DNA of 64,000 nt from positions 372,001 through 436,000 of the forward strand of contig JBKAHA010000004.1 in the NCBI GenBank assembly GCA_046290675.1. Reading direction: 5' to 3'. Position numbers and translations under genes: made by a program. Shown in pieces: positions 35,295 through 44,593 of this stretch (position 1 is the first letter of the stretch; every line of letters begins with the position of its first letter). The notes under the pieces were generated by a model. The model worked only from the letters and a program-made list of their open reading frames with translations. It was not told the DNA's origin and did no database searches. Source of the stretch: Aureliella sp046290675. GTDB taxonomy: Bacteria; Planctomycetota; Planctomycetia; Pirellulales; Pirellulaceae.

Positions 35295-36590
35295 ATGAAA
35301 CTTAAAGTGTTTTTTCACACCTTCGTTGGACTCCTCTACTTCGGAGTCCTTTGTGGAGCGGTTCAACGGGTCCAAGCGGAAGATTGGCCAACTTTCCGAG
35401 GGGCAGACCGGACTGGTATTGCTCCTGATACAGGGTTGTTGGATGAATGGCCCGCGGAAGGGCCCAAACTGTTGTGGGCTGCCGATGGTGCGGGACGCGG
35501 CTATGCAAGTCCTGCTATCTCGGGTAACCGATTGTTCACGTTGGGAGATGGTCCATCGACGGCCGGTGATGCCGACGAGTACTTAACGTGTTTTGATCTG
35601 GCTACCGGCAAACAGTTGTGGAAAACCAAGACCGGGGAGCCGTGGAACAATGGACGTACTTCCTGGCAAGGTTCGAGAGCCACACCGACTGTGGATGGTG
35701 ATCGCGTTTATGTTATGACACCATTTGGAAAGTTGTACTGCGCAAAAACCTCAAACGGCGAAGTCCTGTGGAGCAAGGACTTGAAAGGCGATTTAGGCGG
35801 CAAGAAAAAAGATGTCTGGGGATATAGCGAATCTCCCCTGATTGATGGCAGTACACTCGTCTGCACCCCAGGTGGTCCCAAGAATACCGTTGTCGGTTTG
35901 GACAAAATGAGCGGGGATTTGGTGTGGAGTTGTGCTCGACCAGACGACGTTGGAGCTGGTCATTCATGTGTTGTTATTGCCAACGTCGGTGGCAAGAAAA
36001 TTTACGTCCAAAACACGGGTGGCGGACCGATGGGAATCGACGCGGCAACGGGTGAGTTGCTGTGGGACTACGACATGAGTCCGCCTACTGCATTTATCCC
36101 AACCCCGATCATCCAGGGGGATTATGTGTTCAGCGTGGCGGGCTATAAGCTCGGTGCTGCGCTGCTGAAGCAGGTCGCGACTTCCGCTGGCGGAGTCGAA
36201 GTCGAAGAGATTTACGCACCGAAGACCGAGCTTGGAAACAAGCACGGCGGTGTTGTTGAAGTCGACGGAAAGATCTACGGAGGTTACGAGGACCAAAACA
36301 TCGTTTACTGTGCGGACATGCTGAGCGGTGAAGTACTCTGGAAGGAACGCGGCTCCGGATCGCGAAGCACTTCGGTTGTGGTTGCCGACGGAAAACTCTT
36401 TGTCCGCTACCAGAATGGTGTCGTTGCTCTAGCCAAGTTAGACCCTAGCGGATTCAGCGAGATCAGCAGCTTCAAGACTCCTGGATCCGGCGATGGCGAC
36501 AAGCCTAGTTGGGCCCACCCCGTCATCGTCGATGGGAAGCTTTATCTCCGAGAGGGCGATCAAGTGCTCTGTTATCAAGTTGCAAAATAG
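35295..36590 (+). CDS. Exported PQQ-like beta-propeller protein
   Basis: A 431-residue protein with a signal peptide (VFFHTFVGLLYFGVLCGAVQRVQA). It starts with EDWPTFRGADRTGIAP, a common opening of planctomycete PQQ-like propellers. Repeated blade motifs of the form D-x-x-T/S-G-x-x-x-W are visible (DLATGKQLWKT, DKMSGDLVWSC, DAATGELLWDY, DMLSGEVLWKE). The fold resembles quinoprotein dehydrogenases and BamB, but cofactor residues cannot be confirmed, so it may be only a binding scaffold. AGAGGA lies seven bases before the ATG. A good terminator follows at 36665. Confidence 0.88.
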   Translation: MKLKVFFHTFVGLLYFGVLCGAVQRVQAEDWPTFRGADRTGIAPDTGLLDEWPAEGPKLLWAADGAGRGYASPAISGNRLFTLGDGPSTAGDADEYLTCFDLATGKQLWKTKTGEPWNNGRTSWQGSRATPTVDGDRVYVMTPFGKLYCAKTSNGEVLWSKDLKGDLGGKKKDVWGYSESPLIDGSTLVCTPGGPKNTVVGLDKMSGDLVWSCARPDDVGAGHSCVVIANVGGKKIYVQNTGGGPMGIDAATGELLWDYDMSPPTAFIPTPIIQGDYVFSVAGYKLGAALLKQVATSAGGVEVEEIYAPKTELGNKHGGVVEVDGKIYGGYEDQNIVYCADMLSGEVLWKERGSGSRSTSVVVADGKLFVRYQNGVVALAKLDPSGFSEISSFKTPGSGDGDKPSWAHPVIVDGKLYLREGDQVLCYQVAK

Positions 36591-36664
36591 GGTCGTTCGG
36601 CCGGTATGAGGTCGGCAGTCTGAGTCAGTGGTTTGGGGCAGCAAAATAGGCAATAGTTCAAAAG

Positions 36665-36695
36665 CACGCCTTGGGATTCCGGGGCGTGTTTTTTT
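36665..36695 (+). terminator. Intrinsic terminator of the PQQ-like gene
   Basis: CACGCC (36665-36670) pairs with GGCGTG (36683-36688), and seven T (36689-36695) follow at once. It lies about 75 bases after the stop codon. Confidence 0.75.
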
Positions 36696-36743
36696 GTTTC
36701 CTTTTCAAATTGCCCAAATTGCCGCCGATTGGTCCAACCTTGA

Positions 36744-36838
36744 TTTAGCCCAATTGGCCAATATGGGGGGCGATGTGTTGTGGCGGCGGAGAAAGCTCTT
36801 TTTGATTCAAGGTGACTCAGTCCGGCAATTGGGCTAAA
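36744..36838. repeat. 13-base perfect inverted repeat
   Basis: TTTAGCCCAATTG (36744-36756) and CAATTGGGCTAAA (36826-36838) are perfect reverse complements separated by 69 bases. GCCGCC and GGCGGC also flank the spacer region. A structured RNA or small mobile repeat is possible. Confidence 0.6.
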
Positions 36839-37137
36839 ATAAGGGTCCCACCGGGGGCGTTCGAGCTGTTACCGCGTACTGTGAGTTGCGGTCATCTCGT
36901 CAACAAAGCCCCAGCAACCGAGTTCATGTGGCTGGCTGCTTCATGACACCTACCTTTAGCAAGACTGCAAAACTGCAAAACCACGATGACATGATCCAAT
37001 TGAGGAACTGTGTTGTCGAAGTGGGTCGCCTCGTTTGGCCGATCCGCTCATCCGTTCATCAGATAACGGTACGGGCATGGGATCGTGCGTCAAACGTTGC
37101 AGGTAGATGGAATTGCGATCTCGAACTGCGAACTGGA

Positions 37138-39039
37138 ATGAAAAACAACTTACATAGTTTGACTGTGTTGTTGGTAACGCTGCTAAGCACAGCGTCGTCA
37201 ACTCACGTAGTCGTTCGCGCCGAAGAGTCCGATGTCTTATCGGGGGCTGACGCGAAGGGCGTCGAAATGTTGACGAACTATTGTTACGACTGCCATGTGG
37301 GGGACGAGCCAGAGGGTGGGATCGAAGTCGATTTCTTCGAAGTCGGTGATTCGCTCGAACGACGAGTGGAAACCGTCGAGAAGATCATCCGCGTGCTCAA
37401 AGAGCAGCAGATGCCGCCGGCCGACTACGATCAGCCTAGCTCAACCGAACGGGTTGAAGTTTTGCAGTGGATCGAGTCGAAGCTCGCAAGCTTCGACTGC
37501 GGCGATGTAGCCAGTGTTGGACGCGTCACGATGCGGCGTCTCAATCGTGTCGAATACAATAATTCGATTCGCGACCTGACAGGACTCGCGTTAGAGCCTG
37601 CGAAGGATTTCCCGTCGGACGATGTTGGCAATGGATTTGACAACATTGGTGATGTTCTCACGATTCCACCCATCCTGTTGGAGAAATATCTAGCGGCAGG
37701 AAGCGAGATCGCGTCAGCAGTAGTCGCTGAGCAAGCTGCGTTTAAGAGAGTGTTCCCATTCGAAGCGGAAAACCCAGGAGATCTTCAGGAAGTTGTTGAT
37801 GCCCTGATTCGAAGCGCAGATGACTTTATGTTGCGAGCTTTTCGGCGGCCTCCGAGTTCGGCGGAATCGGAACGTATGCGGGAGCTGATGACAACCGCGT
37901 ACGTGGATAAAGGCCTGTCACCCAAGAAAATTCACGAAACGATGATTGCTGCGGTGCTCTCTTCGCCTCAGTTCATCTACAAAGTCGAGACGGCTAGTCC
38001 GAGTGACTACACCAATGGCGTTAGGCAACTCAATAGCTACGAAATGGCAACTCGACTGTCGTATTTTCTTTGGTCCTCGACTCCGGACGAGCGTCTGTTG
38101 AAGCTGGCTGAGCGTGGGGAGCTTAGCTCCGTCGAAGAAATTGAGTCGGCTGTCGATTGGATGTTGGACGATCCGAAGTCGATGGCGCTGACTGAGAATT
38201 TTGCAGGGCAATGGCTTCAGCTTCGTGATTTAGCCAAGCTTTCGCCGGATCCGGATCTATTCCCGGAGTACGACGGTGACCTGCAACGCAGTATGCGTCG
38301 AGAGACGGAATTGATGTTCGGCAGCCTCGTCTCTGAGGATCGCAGCGTCCTGGATCTGTTGAACGCAGACTACAGTTTTCTAGATGGCCGTCTGGCCGAT
38401 TTCTACGGCGTCGATGGAGTCGACGGTGAAGAGTTCCAACGTGTCGATTTGAAGGGCCGACGCAGTGGAGTTCTGATGCATGCGAGCGTGTTGCTAATCA
38501 CGTCCAATCCGACACGAACTTCGCCAGTGAAACGAGGAAAATGGGTTTTGGATAACCTGCTTGGTGAACCGCCTCCGCCGCCTCCGCCTGATGTGCCGGA
38601 ACTGGGCGAATCTGGCGAGACGTTGGGAACGCTTCGGCAGCAGATGGAGCAGCATCGGGCGAATCCGAATTGTGCAGTTTGCCATACAAAAATGGACGCT
38701 TTGGGCTTCGGCCTAGAGAATTTTGACGCGATTGGTCGTTGGAGAACAAGCGATGGTCAAGGTCCGATTGATCCGTCCGGGGAACTGCCTGGCGGTAAGC
38801 AGTTCCTTGGTCCTGTGGATTTGGTAGAGATTCTTGCCGAAAATAAGAAGAACGAGTTCACTCGTTGTATGAGTCAGAAAATGTTGACCTATGCCCTTGG
38901 ACGTGGGTTGGCCGTTTATGATCGCTGTACGGTCAATAATATTGTCGCGAGGATTTCTGCCGATGGGTTTCGGTTCCGAACCATGGTCAAAGCAATTGCG
39001 ACCAGCGAACCCTTTCGCTTCCAAGAGGCTGCTGACTGA
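37138..39039 (+). CDS. DUF1592-type c-type cytochrome protein
   Basis: A 633-residue exported protein of the planctomycete PSD-domain type. After a signal peptide comes one haem motif (NYCYDCHVG), then the DUF1587 block (MRRLNRVEYNNSIRDLTGL), DUF1595 (FRRPPSSAESERMRELM), DUF1592 (LNSYEMATRLSYFLWSSTPDERL), DUF1588 (RSGVLMHASVLLITSNPTRT) and DUF1585 (CMSQKMLTYALGRGL). A second possible haem site is CAVCHTKMDALGFG. The order is the usual one for this family, which is almost always followed by a DUF1552 gene, as here. Function is unknown; electron transfer in the periplasm is the likely setting. ATG 37138 gives the signal peptide. Confidence 0.93.
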   Translation: MKNNLHSLTVLLVTLLSTASSTHVVVRAEESDVLSGADAKGVEMLTNYCYDCHVGDEPEGGIEVDFFEVGDSLERRVETVEKIIRVLKEQQMPPADYDQPSSTERVEVLQWIESKLASFDCGDVASVGRVTMRRLNRVEYNNSIRDLTGLALEPAKDFPSDDVGNGFDNIGDVLTIPPILLEKYLAAGSEIASAVVAEQAAFKRVFPFEAENPGDLQEVVDALIRSADDFMLRAFRRPPSSAESERMRELMTTAYVDKGLSPKKIHETMIAAVLSSPQFIYKVETASPSDYTNGVRQLNSYEMATRLSYFLWSSTPDERLLKLAERGELSSVEEIESAVDWMLDDPKSMALTENFAGQWLQLRDLAKLSPDPDLFPEYDGDLQRSMRRETELMFGSLVSEDRSVLDLLNADYSFLDGRLADFYGVDGVDGEEFQRVDLKGRRSGVLMHASVLLITSNPTRTSPVKRGKWVLDNLLGEPPPPPPPDVPELGESGETLGTLRQQMEQHRANPNCAVCHTKMDALGFGLENFDAIGRWRTSDGQGPIDPSGELPGGKQFLGPVDLVEILAENKKNEFTRCMSQKMLTYALGRGLAVYDRCTVNNIVARISADGFRFRTMVKAIATSEPFRFQEAAD

Positions 39040-39143
39040 ATCACTGTCGATAGAGAGCGTAGCCCGGTCATCACCATAGGCTGCGGCAAACGATGAATTG
39101 GTGGCTACCATTGGTGTCATCACACAGAAAAGGATGAGAGCTC

Positions 39144-40490
39144 ATGGCTGGAAATAATCGACTTAGCCGCCGAACCGTTTTGCGTGGGCTTGGCGTATCG
39201 CTGGCATTGCCATGGTTGGAGGCGACTAGCAGTGTTGCCAAGGCAGCCACGGCCGCCACGGATGCGCCGCGGCGGATGGGGTTCATCTTTGTGCCCAACG
39301 GTGTGCATTTGCCGAAGTGGACGCCATCGACTGAAGGCTATGGTTTCCAACTGCCCCACATTCTCGAACCTCTGGCGCCGGTTCATGACGACCTACTCGT
39401 GCTCAGCGGTTTGACTCACGATAAGGGGAGAGCCAATGGAGATGGCGCTGGCGACCACGCGCGTAGCGCGTCCGTGTTTCTAACCGGGGCTCAACCTCGC
39501 AAGACGTCGGGAGAGAGCATTCGTTCTGGGATTTCAGTGGACCAGGTCGCTGCTCAAACAATTGGCCAGCGGACTCGGTTTTCGTCGCTTGAGCTAGGTA
39601 TCCATGCAGGTAGCCAAGCGGGAAACTGCGATTCAGGCTACAGCTGTGCTTATTCGTCGAATATATCTTGGTCCTCTGAATCGACTCCAGTTGGCAAAGA
39701 GGTGAACCCACGTCTGGTGTTTGAGCGTTTGTTCGCTGGTGGTTCCAAACGTGAAGTCGACCAGAGTAAAGCCGAACGAGAGGCGATGCGTCGCAGTGTC
39801 CTCGACTTCATCATGGATGATGCGAAGAAGCTGCAAAAGTCGCTCGGCCGTAGTGACAATCGCAAGCTTGACGAATACTTGCACGGCGTTCGGGAAGTCG
39901 AAAGACGCATGGATGCGGGTACAGGGGATCTCAATCTAGAGATGGAAGTTGACTACGACGTCCCCGCTGGAGTGCCAAAGGATTATCGTGATCACATGCG
40001 TTTGATGTGTGACATGATGGTGCTTGCATTCCAAACGGATTCAACTCGAATTTCTACGATGATGTTTGCCAATGCCGGCGACAACAAGAATTATCGAGCT
40101 ATCGGCGTTCCGGACGGGCACCACGACTTGTCTCACCACCGCGATGATCCAGAGAAGCTCGCTAAGATCACGAAGATCAATCGCTTCCATGTTGAGCAGT
40201 TGAGCTACCTCCTTCAGAAGATGAAGTCGGTACGCGAAGGCGAGAAGACTTTGTTGGACAATTCAATGATCGTCTATGGCAGCGGCATAAGTGACGGGAA
40301 CCGTCATAACAACGAAAACCTGCCTGTGTTGCTTGCTGGATCAGGGGGAGGAACCATTGAAACTGGGCGTCACCTCCGGTTCACGAAGGAAACACCGATG
40401 TGCAATCTGTTCATGTCGATGCTCCAAAGGATGGATGTGGACGTTCCATTCATTGGTGACAGTACTGGCTATTTGCAAGGGCTTTCTTGA
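39144..40490 (+). CDS. Tat-exported DUF1552 protein
   Basis: A 448-residue protein with a twin-arginine signal (NRLSRRTVLRGLGVSLALPW) followed by a cleavage-like Ala region. The mature part has the DUF1552 blocks RRMGFIFVPNGVHLPKW, HDDLLVLSGLTHDKG, DHARSASVFLTGAQPRKT and GSGISDGNRHNNENLPVLL. The family resembles the DUF1501/sulfatase-like superfamily but no activity is known. The gene follows the DUF1592 gene by about 100 bases, the standard pairing, so the two probably act as one exported system. The tat genes at 6.8-7.5 kb belong to the export route it would use. Confidence 0.93.
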   Translation: MAGNNRLSRRTVLRGLGVSLALPWLEATSSVAKAATAATDAPRRMGFIFVPNGVHLPKWTPSTEGYGFQLPHILEPLAPVHDDLLVLSGLTHDKGRANGDGAGDHARSASVFLTGAQPRKTSGESIRSGISVDQVAAQTIGQRTRFSSLELGIHAGSQAGNCDSGYSCAYSSNISWSSESTPVGKEVNPRLVFERLFAGGSKREVDQSKAEREAMRRSVLDFIMDDAKKLQKSLGRSDNRKLDEYLHGVREVERRMDAGTGDLNLEMEVDYDVPAGVPKDYRDHMRLMCDMMVLAFQTDSTRISTMMFANAGDNKNYRAIGVPDGHHDLSHHRDDPEKLAKITKINRFHVEQLSYLLQKMKSVREGEKTLLDNSMIVYGSGISDGNRHNNENLPVLLAGSGGGTIETGRHLRFTKETPMCNLFMSMLQRMDVDVPFIGDSTGYLQGLS

Positions 40491-40578
40491 TCACGATTGA
40501 ATTGCCTTGCGATCCGATTTTCGTTCATCCCCGCAGGCGGCGTTCAATGCAAATGGTCCCGAGTGTGGATGTTCTGTT

Positions 40579-42996
40579 ATGGTGAAGAGTGTTTCCTCCG
40601 GCCGCTTCTGCACAGTAGTCTTGCGGACAGTTTTACACTGTTTGTTGGTGACTTCATCGCTGCGCGTGGTGACGGCGCAATCACCCGCCGAGTTGCGAGA
40701 TTGGGATCCGGAAAAACTTGTTGAACAGGTTTCTTCGTCGGATCTTCAGGCGCGTCGGGACGCAGTTTACGAACTGGTGCGTCGACGAGCCGAAACAGAT
40801 TCTGTCATTCATTGCCTTGCATCGCTTGCCGACGAACGCGACGAGCAATTGCAGTTCCAGGCGTTGATGGGCCTTGCTCGAGCGGGCGAAAAGTCACTTC
40901 CTGTTGCCGAAGAACTGGTCGATGTTCTAGATGATCGCAGTGATCAGATGCGGTATCGAGCCGCAGAGGCACTTGGAAACATGGGGCCAGGTGTCGTGTC
41001 TCTTTTGGTCGAAAAATGGAGTGAAGCCAATTCCATCCAAAAAATAGGGCTCTGCAACGCGTTTGTCCGATTGGGGGCTGTTGCGATCGATGCGAAGCCG
41101 ATATTGATCCAATCGCTATCCGATGGGGATCCGAGAGTGGTGGAAAGCGGTGTTACCGCCCTAGCGGAAGTTGCTCTGAATGATGCTCCATTGTGGTGTG
41201 AACTTGCAAGTAACGAGAGCAGCATTGTTCGATGGGTTGCGATTAGATCATTGTCGGCCGTTGAAGAACCGGGCGAAGAAGTTCGTTCATGCTTGGAAAA
41301 TGCGATCCATGATTCCGAGTCTCGAGTTCGCGAGCAAGCATTGATCTCGGTTGCCCGTTCCAAGATTTCCCGAAAGCTCAAGATCGAGATCTTGCTCAAG
41401 GCGATTGAAGACCCCGAGTTTTCAGTTCGCTCAGCCGCGGTGGCTGGTGTAAAGCTGGATCCATCCATCCATGAGCGAGTGCTTCAAAATCTCGCTTCGC
41501 CGCTAAAGCAGTGTGATTCTCGGGAGAAGGTTGAGACCTATCTCCGGCTCATTGAATCGCTTTCTATTGATGAGCCTGACAAGGCTGCAGTTTCGGAATT
41601 GGTGTCCGCAATCCTTGAGCGGGGCGTCAGACTTGATTTGGATGTAGGGAGCGCAGCAGCAGCGATCGCAAGCCTTGGGAACCATGGTGTGCAGCACGCG
41701 ATTAAGACGCTTTCGGATGATGAAAGGGTGGAACCAATTGTCTCGATGGCCATAGCCAAAGCTGGCAGTGGCGCCGAGAACTTGCTGGTTAGCGCTCTTG
41801 AAAACAATGCCCCAGTTATTCGTATCGCAGCAACCCGTGCTATTGGGGCTCTAGAGCCCGCTAGCAAGAGCCTTGTTCCATCCCTTATCGCGAGACTGGA
41901 TGACGACGATGCTAATGTGCGGCGGGCAGCGGTGGAGTCACTTGGTGTCGTTGCTGGCGAAAAGTTGGGGGCGGACTCGAAGCAGCTCATTCAGGAAATC
42001 AGTGTCGAGATCGTTGATTGCTCAAAAGATGAAGATGAGTCCGTTCGTGCTTCGGCGATTCGCCAAGTTGTTGTTGCAAAGCTGAGTCCAGATCAAGAGG
42101 CCAAGCTCATTAATGGGGGGCTGGACGATTCGGCCGTCGGAACGCGCGTGGCTGCACTGGAATGCCTAGTCGAGTTACCGACTTTGCTGCAACGTAGAGC
42201 GGACCGAGTGTTCGAGCTCTTAGTGGCAAAGGAGTCAGAAGTAAGAGCACTTGCGTTTCGGGCTCTCGGAGCTCTTACCGGGCAAGCCGAGAAGGCAGAA
42301 GCGATTAGCAGACTTGCCTCCGGTCTTTCAGACCAGAGCATGAATGTCCGCGTTGCCGCGACGGAAAGCCTCAGTAAGCTAGAGGCCAAGGACGAAGTGT
42401 TGGTGACACTCGTCGCGGGCAATTTGGGAAATGACTTGGACCTGCTTCGAGTTTCATTAAGGGGGCTCGAGTCTGCCGGACAAGCAGCGTCGATGCATTC
42501 TGCGACTGTTCGAAATTTGTTGCAGCATCCGTTGGTCGACATTCGCATCCGTGCCGTCTCTGCACTCGCAGCCGTCGAAGCGGATAAATCAGCGTTGGCG
42601 GATAGCTTGACGGAAGCTCTCGAGGATTCGGAATGGACGGTGCGTCGAGCTGCATGTGAGGAGCTTGGAGGAATTGGTGAGGACGCCAAGGTTGCGATTC
42701 CAAAGCTCTTCGGAATGATTGATGACGAGGAAGACGAAAGTATTGCGACCGGGGCAATCCGCGATATTGGAGCTGCTCCACTAAGCTCGTTGCCCCTCCT
42801 GATCGAGGGATATGAGTCCGAGAATTTTCGAAAGCGGCTTTACGCTGTCTTTCTGACTGGAAAAATTGGGAAGCCAGCGAAGGAGGCTTTGCCCAAACTA
42901 GAGGAGATGCTGGAAGAGGCGAATCGTTCGAGGCGGTCCGGTACGACCAAAAAGTATATTCTCCAAGCGATTGATTCGATTAGCGGCGAAGATTAA
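40579..42996 (+). CDS. Exported HEAT-repeat protein
   Basis: About 805 residues. ATG 40579 opens a signal peptide (VVLRTVLHCLLVTSSLRVVTAQ). The mature protein is almost entirely HEAT/armadillo-type helical repeats of 30-40 residues, for example DDRSDQMRYRAAEALGNMG, DDDDANVRRAAVESLGVVA and EDSEWTVRRAACEELGGIG. The repeats form a curved scaffold for protein binding. It follows the DUF1592/DUF1552 pair on the same strand with about 90 bases between, so it could be a scaffold for them. No catalytic domain is present. Confidence 0.88.
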   Translation: MVKSVSSGRFCTVVLRTVLHCLLVTSSLRVVTAQSPAELRDWDPEKLVEQVSSSDLQARRDAVYELVRRRAETDSVIHCLASLADERDEQLQFQALMGLARAGEKSLPVAEELVDVLDDRSDQMRYRAAEALGNMGPGVVSLLVEKWSEANSIQKIGLCNAFVRLGAVAIDAKPILIQSLSDGDPRVVESGVTALAEVALNDAPLWCELASNESSIVRWVAIRSLSAVEEPGEEVRSCLENAIHDSESRVREQALISVARSKISRKLKIEILLKAIEDPEFSVRSAAVAGVKLDPSIHERVLQNLASPLKQCDSREKVETYLRLIESLSIDEPDKAAVSELVSAILERGVRLDLDVGSAAAAIASLGNHGVQHAIKTLSDDERVEPIVSMAIAKAGSGAENLLVSALENNAPVIRIAATRAIGALEPASKSLVPSLIARLDDDDANVRRAAVESLGVVAGEKLGADSKQLIQEISVEIVDCSKDEDESVRASAIRQVVVAKLSPDQEAKLINGGLDDSAVGTRVAALECLVELPTLLQRRADRVFELLVAKESEVRALAFRALGALTGQAEKAEAISRLASGLSDQSMNVRVAATESLSKLEAKDEVLVTLVAGNLGNDLDLLRVSLRGLESAGQAASMHSATVRNLLQHPLVDIRIRAVSALAAVEADKSALADSLTEALEDSEWTVRRAACEELGGIGEDAKVAIPKLFGMIDDEEDESIATGAIRDIGAAPLSSLPLLIEGYESENFRKRLYAVFLTGKIGKPAKEALPKLEEMLEEANRSRRSGTTKKYILQAIDSISGED

Positions 42997-43208
42997 TGGT
43001 GCTGGTCTCGTTGCAGGGTCGGTAGCCTTTGCTTCAATTTCGCAGCCCATGAAGTCGGTCTCCTGAATTGTGGGCTATTCGACCGACAAGCGGTTTGCAA
43101 AGCTCTAGAATGACGACTCATTTGCAGCGAAGTTTACCTTGGTCCATTCTGCTCATCACAGAGCATTTGGGTTTCGTTTCATCATTCGTCCAAATTAAGA
43201 GGCCATCG

Positions 43209-44543
43209 GTGCCAGCGTCGCATCCAAGTTCGGGGATTTCTGCTCTTCTCCTTGTTGCCCTTATCGGCGGAATGGAATTGGGGCGAGCACAGGAGTTTGA
43301 AACTAGCTACAACGCGCGTTTCGAGCGCGAAAACCCGATGGTGGGTAAGGCTATGCCCGATGTCGAGATCTTTGATTCGACCGGAAGACCTTTCCGGCTC
43401 ACCAGTGCAGAAGATAAGTATACGGTCGTTGTGTTCGGTTGCCTGACCTGAGCCCCTTTCCTTAAAAATGTCTCCGGTCTGGAGACAGTGTTCCGTGACT
43501 ATCGAGACAAAGTCAACTTCTTCTACATCTACAAGCGGCTCGCGCATCCAGAAACGAATAACCTTATTGAGCCTGCGAACATTGGGGAGCGTTTGAAGCA
43601 CATCGCCGAAGCGAAACGGATGACCGGAACGGAGATTCCTTGGTTATGCGATTCGATGGATAGTACCGCGACCAAGGCATACGGAGAGACTTACAACGGC
43701 GAATTCGTGATTGCTCCAAACGGAAAAGTCGTTCGGCAACGATTTTGGAGTAATCCAAAGACACTTCGAAGTGATCTGGTTGATTTGGTCGGCGCAGTTG
43801 AAAAGCCGACCGAGATTGCAGATCTTCCCGTTCGTTTTCGACCAGAGCCCCGAGAAGTGGCCAGCGGCGTGTTGCCAAGGTTGGATTTACCAGGTGGACT
43901 ACAGCCGGTCGAAGTCGAGTATTCTCCAATCGGAGCTGAACGTCCGCTGTTCGTGAAGCTTCGGGCGGAAGTGATGCCACGGCCAAACGATGGTGGGCTC
44001 TATTCACTTTACCTTGGCTTCTATCCCGATCCGATCCATAAGGTCCACTGGAATAATGCTGCTGGCGCGGTGACCGCTCGGCTCGTTCCATCATCTGACG
44101 GGCTCTTAAGAAAACAGAAATTGGAAGCGCCAGTCCCAGGCGTACCGTCGGACTGTGATCCAAGAATGTTCTTAGTCAATCTGGAGCGTTTGGAAAGCTC
44201 GGATACTCTGACGATCTCGCTTCGCTACGTCATCTGTGACGATGCCGAGACGTTTTGCTTTCCAGTGACACAGGAATTCAAGGTCAATATGAAAGTCCTG
44301 CGGAATGGGAGTACTCGACCAGGAGTATTCCTCGACAGGCTATTCGGCGACGTCCGCAAATATGATCAGGACGGCGATGGCCTGATTACACCTAAAGAGT
44401 TGGGGCCAGGGAATGTCACCATGTATATGACTCACTTGGACTACAATCTCGATAATGTCATCGACGACAGCGAAGTGGTCAGGTTCAATCAGATGTACAA
44501 TAATGGCCGAGGCATCGGGGTGAAAGGTCCCGTTAGCAAGTGA
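43209..44543 (+). CDS. Predicted selenoprotein: deiodinase-like redoxin with EF-hands
   Basis: A single 444-residue gene interrupted by an in-frame TGA at 43449-43451. The reading frame is unbroken in meaning on both sides: VVVFGCLT, then TGA, then APFLKNVSGLETVFRDYRDK. In the deiodinase/redoxin family this position is the redox cysteine or selenocysteine (FGSCTUPPF-like), so TGA is read as Sec81. After it come FFYIYKRLAHPETN (deiodinase-like), an Asp/Trp block IPWLCDSMDSTATKAYG and a C-terminal pair of EF-hands (DQDGDGLITPKE, DYNLDNVIDDSE). A signal segment (ALLLVALIGG) follows GTG 43209, which has AAGAGG six bases upstream. A SECIS hairpin follows the TGA. It is likely a secreted thiol/selenol oxidoreductase; the substrate is unknown. 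Confidence 0.85.
43452..43487 (+). promoter_or_regulatory. Bacterial SECIS element
   Basis: Directly after the TGA, TGTCTCC (43469-43475) and GGAGACA (43481-43487) form a perfect 7-base-pair stem. The five-base loop GGTCT (43476-43480) is the same as in the E. coli fdhF SECIS. The loop starts 24 bases after the TGA, within the known spacing range for bacterial SECIS elements. It would bind SelB and recode the UGA. Confidence 0.85.
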
Positions 44544-44593
44544 TACGTGTCTTGCCGCAGCCCTGGCTTCTCAGTGCAGTTGGGCTCGGGGCC

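Larger units (their letters stand above)
36591..37137. other. Intergenic region with terminator and inverted repeat
   Basis: It contains the terminator of the PQQ-like gene and a 13-base inverted repeat, and is followed by an untranslated lead to the DUF1592 protein. A longer in-frame reading of that protein from 36886 has no signal-peptide character before 37138. Confidence 0.5.

Noticed and set aside
36886..37137. Longer N-terminus of the DUF1592 protein
   Set aside because: The upstream in-frame codons have no signal-peptide or domain similarity, while ATG 37138 starts a normal signal peptide.
42093..42689. 198-codon minus-strand frame
   Set aside because: Antisense to the HEAT-repeat gene, with Ser/Ala-rich low-complexity translation.
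43068..43451. Separate small gene ending at the TGA, followed by a second gene from 43488
   Set aside because: The two halves are in the same frame, continue one protein family and flank a SECIS hairpin; reading them as one Sec gene explains more.
43449..43451. Pseudogene by nonsense mutation
   Set aside because: The downstream 360 codons are well preserved and the TGA sits on the redox position, which would be an odd place for a random stop.
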